A DNA stretch of 32,220 bases from Hypsibius dujardini (lineage: Eukaryota > Tardigrada > Eutardigrada > Parachela > Hypsibiidae). The translations under genes were made by a program, and so were the position numbers. A model generated the notes under the pieces. That model did not search any database. It saw only the letters and a program-made list of their open reading frames with translations, and was not told the DNA's origin. The stretch's first letter is position 1. Every line of letters starts with the position of its first letter. Of the stretch, positions 20,101-25,796 are shown piece by piece. The DNA is taken from positions 1 to 32,220 of the forward strand of contig LRSR01006556.1 in NCBI GenBank assembly GCA_001579985.1, read 5' to 3'.

Positions 20101-20388
20101 CAAAGAACCTGCGAGAATGATTGTAACAGGTCGCGAAAAACGCTTGGAAAACGCATTGAGTGTACCATTTTCATTGGGGCGATCAGGGAGACTGGCAAAA
20201 GCCCCGGTGTCGCCACCGTTGTATTTAGTGATACGTCTCCAGTCTTTGTCATTGCCGGGGACGTTGACGAACCCATTGAATCCGTCGGTGAAAGTGGCGT
20301 TGAAAATTAAGGTAGCAGAAACGGTCGGGAAGACAGTAGTGCCGACCGCAATTGTACAAAAAAACAGCAGGAATTCAATAGACGCCAT
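740..20388 (-). CDS. Giant secreted multi-MAM-domain protein (at least 14 MAM domains, 38 exons, C-terminus outside window)
   Basis: The product is an extracellular protein of at least about 2,577 residues. The start is ATG at 20388 (context ATCAAAATGGCG), the first ATG in its frame; residues 1-25 form a signal peptide (MASIEFLLFF..., hydrophobic to TVSA). Fourteen MAM domains follow, each with C-D-F-E...C-G-W, a Gly-aromatic strand, C-L-R-F-W-Y-H, a Trp-rich strand, F-E-A and V-A-I-D-D-I...C. All 38 exons join in phase with GT-AG introns; exon coordinates are under each domain. MAM domains are adhesion and homophilic-binding modules in meprins, receptor tyrosine phosphatases and neuropilins (established), but no protease, phosphatase or membrane segment appears here. 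Domains sit on symmetric phase-1 units, which favours tandem duplication. The window ends before the last exon, so membrane anchoring is unknown. The locus could be two genes, but no internal ATG-initiated signal peptide was found. Confidence 0.88.
1173..1362. repeat. Foldback (MITE-like) element, copy 1
   Basis: Imperfect inverted repeat with arms about 1173-1237 and 1297-1359 in intron 37. The arms carry AATCGATT-like ends and a GGGGGCGGA-type inner block. The whole is related, in the same orientation, to the element at 2062-2248, on the other side of exon 37. Confidence 0.6.
2062..2248. repeat. Foldback (MITE-like) element, copy 2
   Basis: Arms about 2064-2124 and 2185-2246 in intron 36 are imperfect inverted copies (ends like AATTTGAAATCG, inner GGGGGCGGAGCT). 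It shares arm and core sequence with copy 1. The core ...GAGCCCGACCGGAAA resembles the core of the larger foldback at 11313-11802. No coding potential. Confidence 0.6.
2249..3102. other. Intron 36 remainder, no gene
   Basis: AT-rich stretch between the second foldback element and exon 36. I see no MAM-like or other exon on either strand. Confidence 0.6.
3103..4063 (-). other. MAM domain 13 (exons 33 part, 34, 35, 36)
   Basis: Exons 33 (to 4105), 34 (3741-3876 or 3741-3857), 35 (3260-3443) and 36 (3103-3181). Signatures: DCEFDQDSYCLW, FDWGLSEGE, SGPEHDHS, LCLKFW, YFIGAKSG, MVFEARLDQGHYIAVDDIS, TPCD. The exon 33/34 junction is unresolved because an in-frame TAG lies at 3932-3934. An intron 3858-3935 (78 nt, GTAGGA...AATAG) or 3877-3957 (81 nt, GTCCTG...TCACAG) removes it, and both keep the frame. 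Exon 34 ends in phase 2 inside the FWY strand, a boundary no other domain has. Confidence 0.8.
3464..3740. other. Intron 34, no feature
   Basis: Lies between exons 34 and 35 (intron 3444-3740). AT-rich, with nothing recognisable. Confidence 0.6.
4076..4865 (-). other. MAM domain 12 (exons 31, 32, 33 part)
   Basis: Exons 4713-4865, 4323-4639 and the start of exon 33 (from 4105). Signatures: SFCDFERGRCNFEDV, GFVLMAQRV, RCFQFHYN, SWHLYNFQIPSDTRFTVQFEAQ, DDVSLTDGPC. The Gly-aromatic strand starts exon 32 in phase 1. The FWYH motif is changed to FHYN, but all four cysteines are kept. Confidence 0.85.
4187..4308. repeat. (TCTG/TTTG)n tetranucleotide array in intron 32
   Basis: About 120 bp of TCTG with TTTG variants on the plus strand, so (CAGA)n in the MAM transcript. 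It ends about 15 bases from the exon 32 donor. Confidence 0.9.
4930..5862 (-). other. MAM domain 11 (exons 28, 29, 30)
   Basis: Exons 5528-5862, 5078-5233 and 4930-4972. Signatures: LFCDFEQGNLCGWTLEQGP, GRYLLSLTPNGT, RCLRFWYHIFGPDIGYLKV, KVWQLGQADVFLDGPQNHVIFEVVGGKG and a separate 43-nt exon LDDISADYGLCHAN. The usual a/b intron before the Gly-aromatic strand is absent, so exon 28 runs through to the FWYH strand. N-glycosylation sequons are visible (NGT, NKT). Confidence 0.88.
6130..6185. repeat. (CACAGA)n hexanucleotide array in intron 27
   Basis: About nine near-perfect CACAGA units on the plus strand, (TGTCTG)n in the MAM transcript. Open frames across it in several phases are trivial products of the repeat. 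Confidence 0.92.
6350..6433 (-). other. Pro/Thr-rich linker exon 27 of the MAM gene
   Basis: An 84-nt exon in phase 1-1 between MAM 10 and MAM 11 encoding a 28-residue Pro/Thr/Ala-rich segment (SPSQAVYRPPPTAAPTSG...VPPA). It looks like an O-glycosylated spacer. Acceptor CTTCTAG and donor GTAAGC. Confidence 0.75.
6520..7840 (-). other. MAM domain 10 (exons 24 part, 25, 26)
   Basis: Exons 24 (7699-7895), 25 (7022-7287) and 26 (6520-6613). Signatures: FCDFDEEQQSMCEWTNDLQTD, the DGSGPSGD loop, GYLVIQLPV, VCFTFWYHMYG, GQLTVMRR, TPVWQLSGNQGNQWHAARA, and a divergent closing strand IVIEGKGASN...GKIGIDIL...SSC. Exon 26 was recognised from its splice sites and phase. Confidence 0.85.
7312..7690. repeat. 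Tandem repeat, about 80-bp unit, about 4.7 copies
   Basis: Intron 24 (7288-7698) is almost wholly a degenerate minisatellite. Units start at the TTTTT runs near 7312, 7396, 7477, 7558 and 7637, spaced 79-84 bp. Shared elements are TTTCAATTGAAG-like sequence, GGGGTAACGAAATATAA, GGATATGCA and GGAAAATAAAAATA. Copies differ by point changes and small indels. Confidence 0.75.
8063..8659. repeat. Intron 22 containing a degenerate dispersed repeat
   Basis: Between about 8385 and 8600 the sequence resembles parts of 30529-30900: a TTTTCAAGG-TCCACCA block (inverted here, near 8430-8460) and TACCA-GAGGGGTCCT (near 8555-8580). No exon recognised. Confidence 0.45.
8811..9468. other. Intron 21, no gene
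   Basis: The plus-strand open frames here show no domain or codon pattern. I see no further exon on the minus strand. Confidence 0.6.
9843..10460. other. Intron 19, no gene
   Basis: AT-rich, no exon or repeat recognised. Confidence 0.6.
11313..11802. repeat. Long foldback element in intron 18
   Basis: Imperfect inverted arms of more than 110 bp, about 11313-11450 and 11655-11802, separated by about 200 bp. Shared blocks include CAGTTGAAATAATTTGAT, CATCAGCAGAATATTT and GGTTGAGCCTGA. The rest of the 1,166-nt intron 18 (10821-11986) shows nothing else. No transposase; probably a non-autonomous DNA element. Confidence 0.65.
12207..12299 (-). other. Linker exon 17 of the MAM gene
   Basis: A 93-nt phase 1-1 exon encoding HFPQMAQPLHWENSTAVPST... 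to VPDP, rich in Pro/Thr/Val with one NST sequon. Acceptor CCTACAG, donor GTTAGT. It separates MAM 7 from MAM 8. Confidence 0.7.
12371..13272 (-). other. MAM domain 7 (exons 14, 15, 16)
   Basis: Exons 13016-13272, 12786-12920 and 12371-12467. Signatures: GYCNFDDDFCLFNPAINYPEVWRLE, GTVFIMNSEII, GCLRWEYVLLISQGLSLLNVWTIQ, a short strand exon VRTAIWTAAEIGSPQLFNRTVLL and FSVEAVFDALMGLDQERILVDNFQLITTGLC written across exon 16. FWY is replaced by WEY; four cysteines kept. The a/b intron is absent. Confidence 0.83.
13364..13500. mobile_element. MITE with 25-bp terminal inverted repeats and TA duplication
   Basis: 137-bp element in intron 13. The termini CTATACTGCCGCGTTAGCTT... (13364-13388) and its inverse (13476-13500) match at 24 of 25 positions. 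TA flanks both ends (13362-13363, 13501-13502). The interior holds a G10 run and GC-rich CCCGGGC sequence, unlike the AT-rich surroundings. TA target and terminal repeats fit a Tc1/mariner-type non-autonomous element; not related in sequence to the mariner at 22892. Confidence 0.85.
13663..14326 (-). other. MAM domain 6 (exons 12 part, 13)
   Basis: Exon 12 (14194-14515) from 14326, and exon 13 (13663-14031). Signatures: DCDFDKGDFCDWKPVKPDYEWKIGKAG, GPINGDYS, GYFAYIDAPSGQPGEKARL, FCVRFFYNANGIGLGKINLYY, QWIGVSYQVD, WVIEAERGSSPTSYLAIDRISF, PCDP. Exon 13 (369 nt) is uninterrupted from the Gly-aromatic strand to the last cysteine. Donor choice for exon 12 is A|GTAATG. Confidence 0.85.
14056..14126. 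repeat. (TCTG)n array in intron 12
   Basis: About 70 bp of nearly pure TCTG on the plus strand, (GACA)n in the MAM transcript, inside a 162-nt intron. Confidence 0.92.
14405..15122 (-). other. MAM domain 5 (exons 11, 12 part)
   Basis: Exon 11 (14719-15122) and exon 12 to 14405. Signatures: DCDFEHGSCNWENFYNDQSD, LDWEFAND, GYFMHVAMRTSTPPGHVGFL, MYCLQFDYAVTGKDVGTLAVYYYY, IVWKSDGGPDHGSWYTGQV, VIFEAQKNPLG, VAIDNIRHTVVSDANNC. It is followed in exon 12 by a Pro/Thr-rich linker of about 25 residues (KPIPASAVRPTQAPATTERP). Confidence 0.87.
15123..15978. other. Intron 10, purine-rich with scattered GAACA motifs
   Basis: 856-nt intron. From about 15230 to 15700 the plus strand is purine-rich with many scattered GAACA/AACAG words, probably a decayed short repeat. 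An apparent signal peptide just upstream of exon 11 is not a real start (see rejected items). Confidence 0.5.
15979..16624 (-). other. MAM domain 4 (exons 9, 10)
   Basis: Exons 16409-16624 and 15979-16353. Signatures: VCTFDSPPPADILCDWTLSTGNGPTW, DDPVHPKFDHTTLEDYG, GHFLYFKTSAQPGTRAQAV, RCMRFWYLYRGPHETRLDVWIS, KQWTLATATIPP, LVFEASLTVLQPA, IAVDDVSVAHQECRE. Exon 9 starts with a short Pro-rich linker (EPAASEPREVVTPP). Confidence 0.88.
16700..17623 (-). other. MAM domain 3 (exons 6 part, 7, 8)
   Basis: Exons 17512-17710 (second half), 17106-17437 and 16700-16802. Signatures: DCSFNAIDGMCGWQNDDD, NYMFIEGGRASG, HCITFSYFMNASGAAIVRVHQLS, VIWEHRGRN, NVWRLGKAPL, ITFEATILRETD, MAIDDVQFL, EEFCK. FWY is changed to FSY. 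Confidence 0.86.
16870..17088. repeat. Imperfect (GACA)n array in intron 7
   Basis: About 220 bp of GACA with CAGG/CAAA variants on the plus strand, (TGTC)n in the MAM transcript. It lies between the exon 7 donor and the exon 8 acceptor and generates long artefactual open frames. Confidence 0.9.
17636..18857 (-). other. MAM domain 2 (exons 4, 5, 6 part)
   Basis: Exons 18675-18857, 18298-18581 and the first half of 17512-17710. Signatures: SCDFEEGECGFEASLPNENTVSW, LMPSGDPQLVD, GHFAFVHFGPKMDD, HCISFFFRNQQIPNAPGVEFRV, RWLTVKRPTTLLNPGVYTLT, FEASGEPHARAGVAVDDITV, GIC. Intron 5 (17711-18297) holds a G-run near 18017-18032 and nothing else recognisable. Confidence 0.88.
19114..20388 (-). other. Signal peptide and MAM domain 1 (exons 1-3), lacking the first cysteine pair
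   Basis: Exons 20166-20388, 19797-20074 and 19114-19213. After the 25-residue signal peptide comes LIFNATFTDGFNGFVNVPGNDKDW (split here as the first strand and its Trp), then NYFLAMRMINKLPDE, DYCLRFWINMDSNDKSTLRVML, LLLRQFQGGIPDWTEEYTDF, IGLHVYTAPRH, LCLDDIILSTGKC. No cysteine occurs where other domains have C1 and C2. Intron 2 (19214-19796) is otherwise empty apart from a G10 run near 19720. Confidence 0.85.
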
Positions 20389-21352
20389 TTTGATGTCAGT
20401 ACGTGCCCATGACTTCGCTCTATTGATAATTTTCCACAACTTGCCAATAACAAGATCGAATGGAAAGTTCGGAGGAAACGCCAGCAGATTTCATTAAGTG
20501 CTGTCGGTACGTTAGTGGATTAATTTTGACTTCACTGCAATTACTCGGTCTGTGTTATCGGACTCATTGCACATCGACGGAAGCCATCCTCACATCGAAC
20601 TACTAGAGATACGTGAGCGAGTGTGATCTGAAGCTGTAATCTCCGTGAAGTAAAGTCCGTTTGTCATCGAACGTTTCGTCCTAGTAAATATTCCGTTATC
20701 GCTCGTGTGACCCTTATTGATATTTTTAAGATTTGACAAACGAGCGCGTGCAAATTATCCGACACAGATTTATATATACCCTCTTGACCAATGATTCTTG
20801 CGTTACTATGAGTCGCCTTGGAAAAGTGAGACGAAATCCACTCCTATACGCAACTTTAAGAGCAAGTTCCCAACGGAAAAACAAATTTGCGCCTGTGCCC
20901 AAAATCGCATGCTTCGAGAGACAATTTTATGCTCTAAAAAACGAATTCCAAAAGATTTCAAAAGCTGATGATTGCGAGAAAACAACGAGGGATTATGCCA
21001 TTTCGTTATATGGGTAGTGAAATGTCCTTGACTTGGCTCATACCGATGCGGCTCTGTTGTCGTAAATCAGTTCACTTAGTTGATTTTAATCATAAATCGG
21101 TTAGCCACTCATTCAGGAATCAACCATAAGGACGAACAATTTTTCTATCTCGCCCTCATCAAGCAGTTAATTCGTCTGTTTTAGCGCAGTCTCCCCAGCT
21201 CTCAGTGCCTCGAAGGAATGGTGTTATGTCAAAGGGTTCTCTACCGCCAATAAATGTTTGAAGGGGACAAAATTCCGTTACCCGTAATGTACGGTAATGT
21301 TGAAGAACCTAACCTCCATCACTTATTGCAACTGCCTATTGGTGAGGGACAG
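20389..21352. other. Intergenic region upstream of the MAM gene
   Basis: This must contain the MAM gene promoter on the minus strand, but no clear TATA box is seen. A plus-strand ATG frame at 20808-21017 (70 codons, basic) has no recognisable domain and is not called. Confidence 0.5.
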
Positions 21353-21358
21353 TTTATT
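21353..21358 (-). terminator. Possible polyadenylation signal AATAAA
   Basis: Minus-strand AATAAA about 305 nt beyond the stop of the Lys/Arg-tailed gene that ends at 21663. It is the nearest such hexamer I noticed. Confidence 0.3.
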
Positions 21359-21662
21359 TTCGATTTCAAATTGCGCCGACTCAATCGACTTCTGCTGCGG
21401 AATATCTGGATATCTGCAAAATTTATATTCCGCTCAGTCAAATTCGTTGGTTGATTCCCTTTATTGGTATTGGTATTGAGTTCGGACCGATATCCTTAGA
21501 TCATTCTTCGACAAACAGTCTTCTACGTTTCCTCCAGATGGCTAAAGTAAAGCGAGTATACCTGCACACTTCACAACTTCTACAGCACGTCACTGGCAAC
21601 AGTTTTTCTGAACACAGATCCATTCAACACTTCAACAAGGAACATACGTCTGTTTGATTTCG

Positions 21663-24600
21663 CTAACCCGCAGTCACGCTCACGACTGGCGTTTTTGTCC
21701 GAGTGATCGTCCGCCTGCGACCAGCTGCTGCAACCCTCGGCACTGCCTTCTTCTTCTTCACGACTCGCGCCGTTTTCTTGGCGACCGTCCCTAGGCGGTT
21801 CGTTTTGCGAGCGCGAACAGCTGTTCCTTTTCTCCTGGGCGTGTTCAACCGAGCCGCCGTGACCCGAGCGTTCTTCCGTCGGGCTCTAACCTTTGCTACC
21901 GCAGCGATCACCTTCCGACCACCCTGTCGGTTCGCTCCACCTTGGCTCTGACGTGGAACAGACGTTCCTGCCAGTCCTGTTCCCTGTCCGTTCTGCTGGT
22001 TTCGGGTGCCACGCCCCCGGATAGGCTTCCCAACTCAAACTGGTCGTCGTGGTCTTCGGCGAAAGGGTCTCCGAACGGGAACTACCGATAGCAATGGCCC
22101 GGCGTCCACTTCGTCGATCGGCTCAACCGGATCCGGTTCCACCACGTTGTTGCCGTCCGGTTCGTCGACGGCATTGTTCTCGATCACGGTCTGCGGAGAG
22201 GCCGCAGCGGGGATTCTGACTACGATTGGGGCGACGGACGGCGCTCGTTGGACAGTGATGGTCGGAGGTGCAGCGGCCTGAGTTCGGACGACGGTAGGAG
22301 CAGCAACGGCCGGAGTCTCCACTACGGTCTGAGGAGCTGCGGTTGGAGTCTCCACAACGACGGGCGGAGCAGCGTCCGGGGTTTTCACTACTGTAGCGGC
22401 AGGGGAGCTTTGAACTGGTTCGACGACTTCATCCACTTCGTCGGGGTCTTGTCTCGGTTCAGCGATGATTCCTAGAAAAATAATCAGCATTAAGTAATGA
22501 CTGACTGCAAAGGCGTGTTTTTATTGAGATGGGTTGGTAATTCAATCAATTTCCCTTGCGGCGCCCCCTGGGAATCCAGCAAAGGTCTAGACCCCTGACC
22601 CTGCTAATTTATCCGAAATTATATGCCTAGTAAAAAGTAAAAAGTTTTTCTGCTTGATGTAACTAATAAAAGCTAAATCAATACAAGAAACCGAGTTAAT
22701 GCAAACAACAAAATTGTTTAATACATATACTAGGTTTACTAAGTATTATTTAATTAGTATTATGTACTTTGCCCCGAATATACTTGTTAAGAACTAAATT
22801 TTGAATAGAGTGGCAGTTCCAGGGCTCGGTCGGGTGGCCATTCACTGCCGCTGTTACTTGAAACGCGCCTCTGATTGACTGCATGCGTCTACAGGTGCCG
22901 GCAGCAAAGTTGGACCAGTTTGCGCGCCATCGCACAGCTGATTGGTTTCTTTTGTAACAACCCATCTCACATTGTTTTTGAGTAAAACCAAGTCAGCCGT
23001 TGTAAAAAACCATTTGTTGACGTTTGAACAATCAACCATGCTTGCTCCAATTAATTCTGAAACGAGGGGCGCCATCTTGGCCCACCATCGAAACGGCCAT
23101 TCTCATAGAAAAATAGTCGATGCTTTGTTTGACCTGGCCTTTTCGGTTTCGAAGTCTACTGTCACTCGCGTTATCACGGAATTTGAACGGGAGAAGCGAG
23201 GAATCCTCAAACCAGCAAAAAAGCTCGATCCCCAGTGCCTGCCGTCCAAGCGTACCAAGGATCTCATCAGAAAAGTGAACGCAGCGACGAATGTGGATAA
23301 TCCTCCCACCCTGGACCAAATGACTGAACGGTACGATGTCTCTGAAAGGACAATTCGTCGAGTTTTGAGGGGAAATCTGCAATCGGACTGGTTGAAGAAG
23401 ACCAAAACGCATGCCCTGTCAAACAAGCAAGTGCAGCAGCGTCTTGACTGTGGACCTCGGTTTCTCAAGCTTCTGAGGGTTGATCGATGGAAGTATGTAG
23501 TGTTTTTTAATGAGTTCTGGCAGTCTATGAATGATTGTGGTGGAATCCGGGACTGTTACTACCGGAAAAAGGGAAAACCAGTTCCGGAAAGTCGCACCAA
23601 AAAGTGGAAGCAGACATTCCCCAAAAAGGTGATGTGCGCCGCAGGAGTGTCGTAATGCGGTGCGACGGGCATCTACTTCGTCCCACCGACCAGCGAAGTC
23701 AATTCAGCGTTCTTCCTCAACAATATCGTGAAGCCAATAGTAGAAAAAGACGTCCCCAGACTCTACCCGGGAGAAAAACACAAAGTCGTCCTCGACTTTG
23801 ATAGAGCTTCCAGTCACACGACGCCTGCGGTTTATTCCTACCTCAAATCATAAAAAGTCAAGTACATCGGGAAAGAGGATTCAATGGCCAACAGCCCTGA
23901 CCTGAGTCCTATGGATTTCGATCCGAACGGGATTTTTAAAAAATCAATTTTTGAGAAAAAACCCAAAGGCATCCCTGTTTTGCAACGTGCAGCGCGCCAG
24001 GTCTGGAAGGAATTCCCACTTAGCGTTTGTCGCTATGTTATGAAATCCTGGAAAGGAAGGGTGATTCAAATGCTAGACGCAAAGGGCTTTCAGATTGAAA
24101 ACGCAAAAATATAGAATAAAATACACACAACGGTGAAAAACTCGTTTGCGCAAACTGGTCCAACTTTGCTGCCGGCACCTGTACGATCAATTTATTTAAT
24201 ACATATGTGTTTTGGAGATTTAACAAGATACCAAAAGTCTTTGCTTAATTTCTCTAAAAAACAATTCTTGATAGTACGTCAAAGAAATAAAAAATTTAAT
24301 CAGACTGCAGGATTGAACCGATAATTGGACCGAGTCTTTATATTTGAAAGGCTCATGGTCTAACAGAAATGAGTCTCAAACTCATTATTGGGAAAAAGTA
24401 AGCATTTCATTCTGCAATAGATTAATCATTTCATGATTTGTTGATGCAATGTAAGACGTTTTATGCAACGATAATTTGTTTAGAGCTTCGTTATCAGATG
24501 TTAATGCAATTTACCTGTTCGAAGGGCATCCCACAACGTCAGCGAACTTTCAGTCTTGCGAAAAATGACGGGAGAGCCTTGCACTGAAAAGAGAAGAGCA

Positions 24601-24852
24601 ACAAGGGGAATTCAGCAAGATCAACAGATCTCATACTATAATTTATGGTACTCGTTCAATTTTTGATAACCAGAAAGTAGATTTGTTCAATTTTAAGATA
24701 TGCTCGATTTTTAGAGAATAATTTTAAATATATTCCATTTTTAAAGAGCAGAAACTAGATTTGTTCTGCTTGAGGTATCGCATTGAAAGTATTAACTTAC
24801 CCATACACGAAAAGAAGCAACAGATCAAACGAATCCCAATGGAATAAAACAT
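21663..24852 (-). CDS. Disordered protein: acidic segments, six 11-residue Val/Pro/Ala repeats, Lys/Arg-rich tail
   Basis: Proposed exons 24801-24852, 24515-24583, 22086-22471 and 21663-21995 (279 residues). Exon 1 gives a signal-like start (MFYSIGIRLICCFFSC); exon 2 gives VQGSPVIFRKTESSLTLWD...; all joins are in phase with good GTAAGT/GTAAAT donors. Residues 45-60 are acidic (EPRQDPDEVDEVVEP), 68-135 are repeats of consensus VVxTPxAAPxT, 138-164 are acidic again, and the last 110 residues are Gly/Gln then Lys/Arg/Ala-rich (KKTARVVKKKK, GRRRTITRTKT), like a histone H1 or protamine tail. An in-frame TGA at 22035-22037 is removed if a 90-nt intron 21996-22085 (GTAGTT...CCAG) is spliced; otherwise the protein ends at 185 residues. 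No known family recognised. An alternative first exon at 25797-25887 would remove the signal peptide. Intron 2 carries a mariner element. Confidence 0.65.
22188..22391 (-). repeat. Six in-frame 33-36-bp coding repeats
   Basis: Encodes six imperfect 11-12-residue units (VVKTPDAAPPV, VVETPTAAPQT, VVETPAVAAPT, VVRTQAAAPPT, ITVQRAPSVAPI, VVRIPAAASPQT). The pattern is Val-Val-x-Thr-Pro then Ala/Pro, suggesting an extended or polyproline conformation. Confidence 0.85.
22892..24181 (+). mobile_element. Mariner-like (DD37D) transposon, 1,290 bp
   Basis: Terminal inverted repeats are 34 bp and perfectly matched (22892-22925 and 24148-24181, starting CAGGTGCCGGCAGCAAAGTT). TA target duplications lie at 22890-22891 and 24182-24183. 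One transposase reading frame fills the interior on the plus strand. Perfect ends with a broken transposase suggest recent insertion, or movement by an enzyme made elsewhere. Confidence 0.95.
23038..24114 (+). pseudogene. Tc1/mariner superfamily transposase, inactivated
   Basis: The frame runs 358 codons from ATG 23038 to TAG at 24112-24114, with in-frame TAA stops at codons 206 (23653) and 272 (23851) and no frameshift. Residues 5-50 (SETRGAILAHHRNG...KSTVTRVITEFE) and about 72-111 (YDVSERTIRRVL) are the two helix-turn-helix DNA-binding units. The catalytic region shows VVFFNEFW, where the first catalytic Asp is Asn158 (codon AAT); LDFDRASSH with Asp255; and NSPDLSPMDF with Asp293. Asp255 and Asp293 are separated by 37 residues, so the type is DD37D (maT-like by spacing). 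Three independent defects make it non-functional. Confidence 0.92.
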
Positions 24853-25796
24853 GCTCTCCCCGCGGAAATTACACTCCAAAATGTCGATAAATAAAATACA
24901 CAGACGCTCAGCAAAGCCAAACGACGGGTAAATCTGCACGACACCGCAGGATCACTGCTGCGAAATCGCAACTTCAGTAGAATTGGATTGCAAAACCAAA
25001 GCCACATCGAGGAAACACCATTCCTGAAGTAATCCAATGGTGCTGCTGCTTCGTCAGCGAAGATAAATTCTGCCTAAATGGAGATTGCATTATTTTAAAG
25101 ATGTGTCTTAGTATGGCTGATGAACCAGTTTCGCAGAATTCATCAACATCATTCCAAGGCTCAAGGTCAAGGCGTTTGACGTCATCGCCATGTCTTCGTT
25201 TAAGACAAGGGTGAAAATGTTTGGATACAATTTTGAAGACCTAACGCATTAGTATGCCCATGAGGCAGGCCTTTTTCGTCTGGTTTCCTGATCATCGCAT
25301 TGCTCTGCGAGTAGTACGTTTTATTATGGAGATAATCGTTCTATCACAGTTCGTTTATTTTGCTCATTTTGTCATAAAGTCAGCTATGCGAATTGTGACT
25401 AATGATTAATGCAAAATACTGTCGTTTGCTACGCGCTACGCTCATCGAATCACCCTTTTAAGCCACTTAAAAGGTCACCCTTTTAAGCCACTGCAGCAAA
25501 AGGTGGCTAAAGGGAGTACCAATAGTACGATGCCAATATTGTTGCTGAGAAACAATGCATTATAAGGTAAAACTTTAATGACCAGGTGCTTCAATACTGA
25601 CCATTCAGTGAAGTAACAATGCGACAAACACGTAATTGGATGAGTTTGCTCAAGTAAAACGATAATGAGCAGGGCGAGCCATAACCGAGAGACAGATTAG
25701 CAAGATGGTGGATGTAACAATATTGACGAATTTCGGGTAATTTGAGACAAATTACAGAGTATTTAAATTAGTGTGCGTGACTGGGGAACACCTTAC
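24853..25796. other. Intergenic or 5' intron region
   Basis: If the exon at 25797-25887 belongs to the gene at 21663, this is its first intron. A minus-strand open frame 24825-25069 follows a possible acceptor (GGCAG before 25069) and encodes a hydrophobic stretch, but it overlaps the exon at 24801-24852 in another frame and shows no known domain. Confidence 0.4.
25450..25514. repeat. Direct repeat TCACCCTTTTAAGCCACT x2 with an inverted partial copy
   Basis: Identical 18-bp copies at 25450-25467 and 25475-25492, 25 bp apart; AAAGGTGGCTAAAGGG at 25499-25514 is an inverted partial copy. It lies 370 bp from the candidate alternative first exon and could be a transcription factor cluster or a small foldback. 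Confidence 0.6.

Larger units (their letters stand above)
22472..24514. other. Intron 2 of the Lys/Arg-tailed gene, host of the mariner insertion
   Basis: 2,043-nt intron with acceptor TTTTTCTAG before 22471 and donor GTAAAT after 24515. Removing the 1,290-bp transposon and one TA leaves about 750 nt. The flanks 22500-22889 and 24184-24514 are AT-rich with no gene. Confidence 0.65.

Noticed and set aside
20733-21017. Plus-strand frame of 94 codons between the MAM gene and the basic-tail gene
   Set aside because: It opens with TTG, and the first ATG (20808) leaves 70 basic codons with no domain, splice support or convincing codon bias.
23038-24114. In-frame stops of the transposase read as recoding or introns
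   Set aside because: No splice sites flank them, and the catalytic Asp is also mutated, so simple decay fits.
24825-25069. Minus-strand open frame encoding a hydrophobic segment (LALLSVCVFYLSTFW) after a possible acceptor
   Set aside because: It could join the exon at 25797, giving about 111 residues, but it overlaps the signal-peptide exon in another frame and has no known domain. The join to 24583 is simpler.
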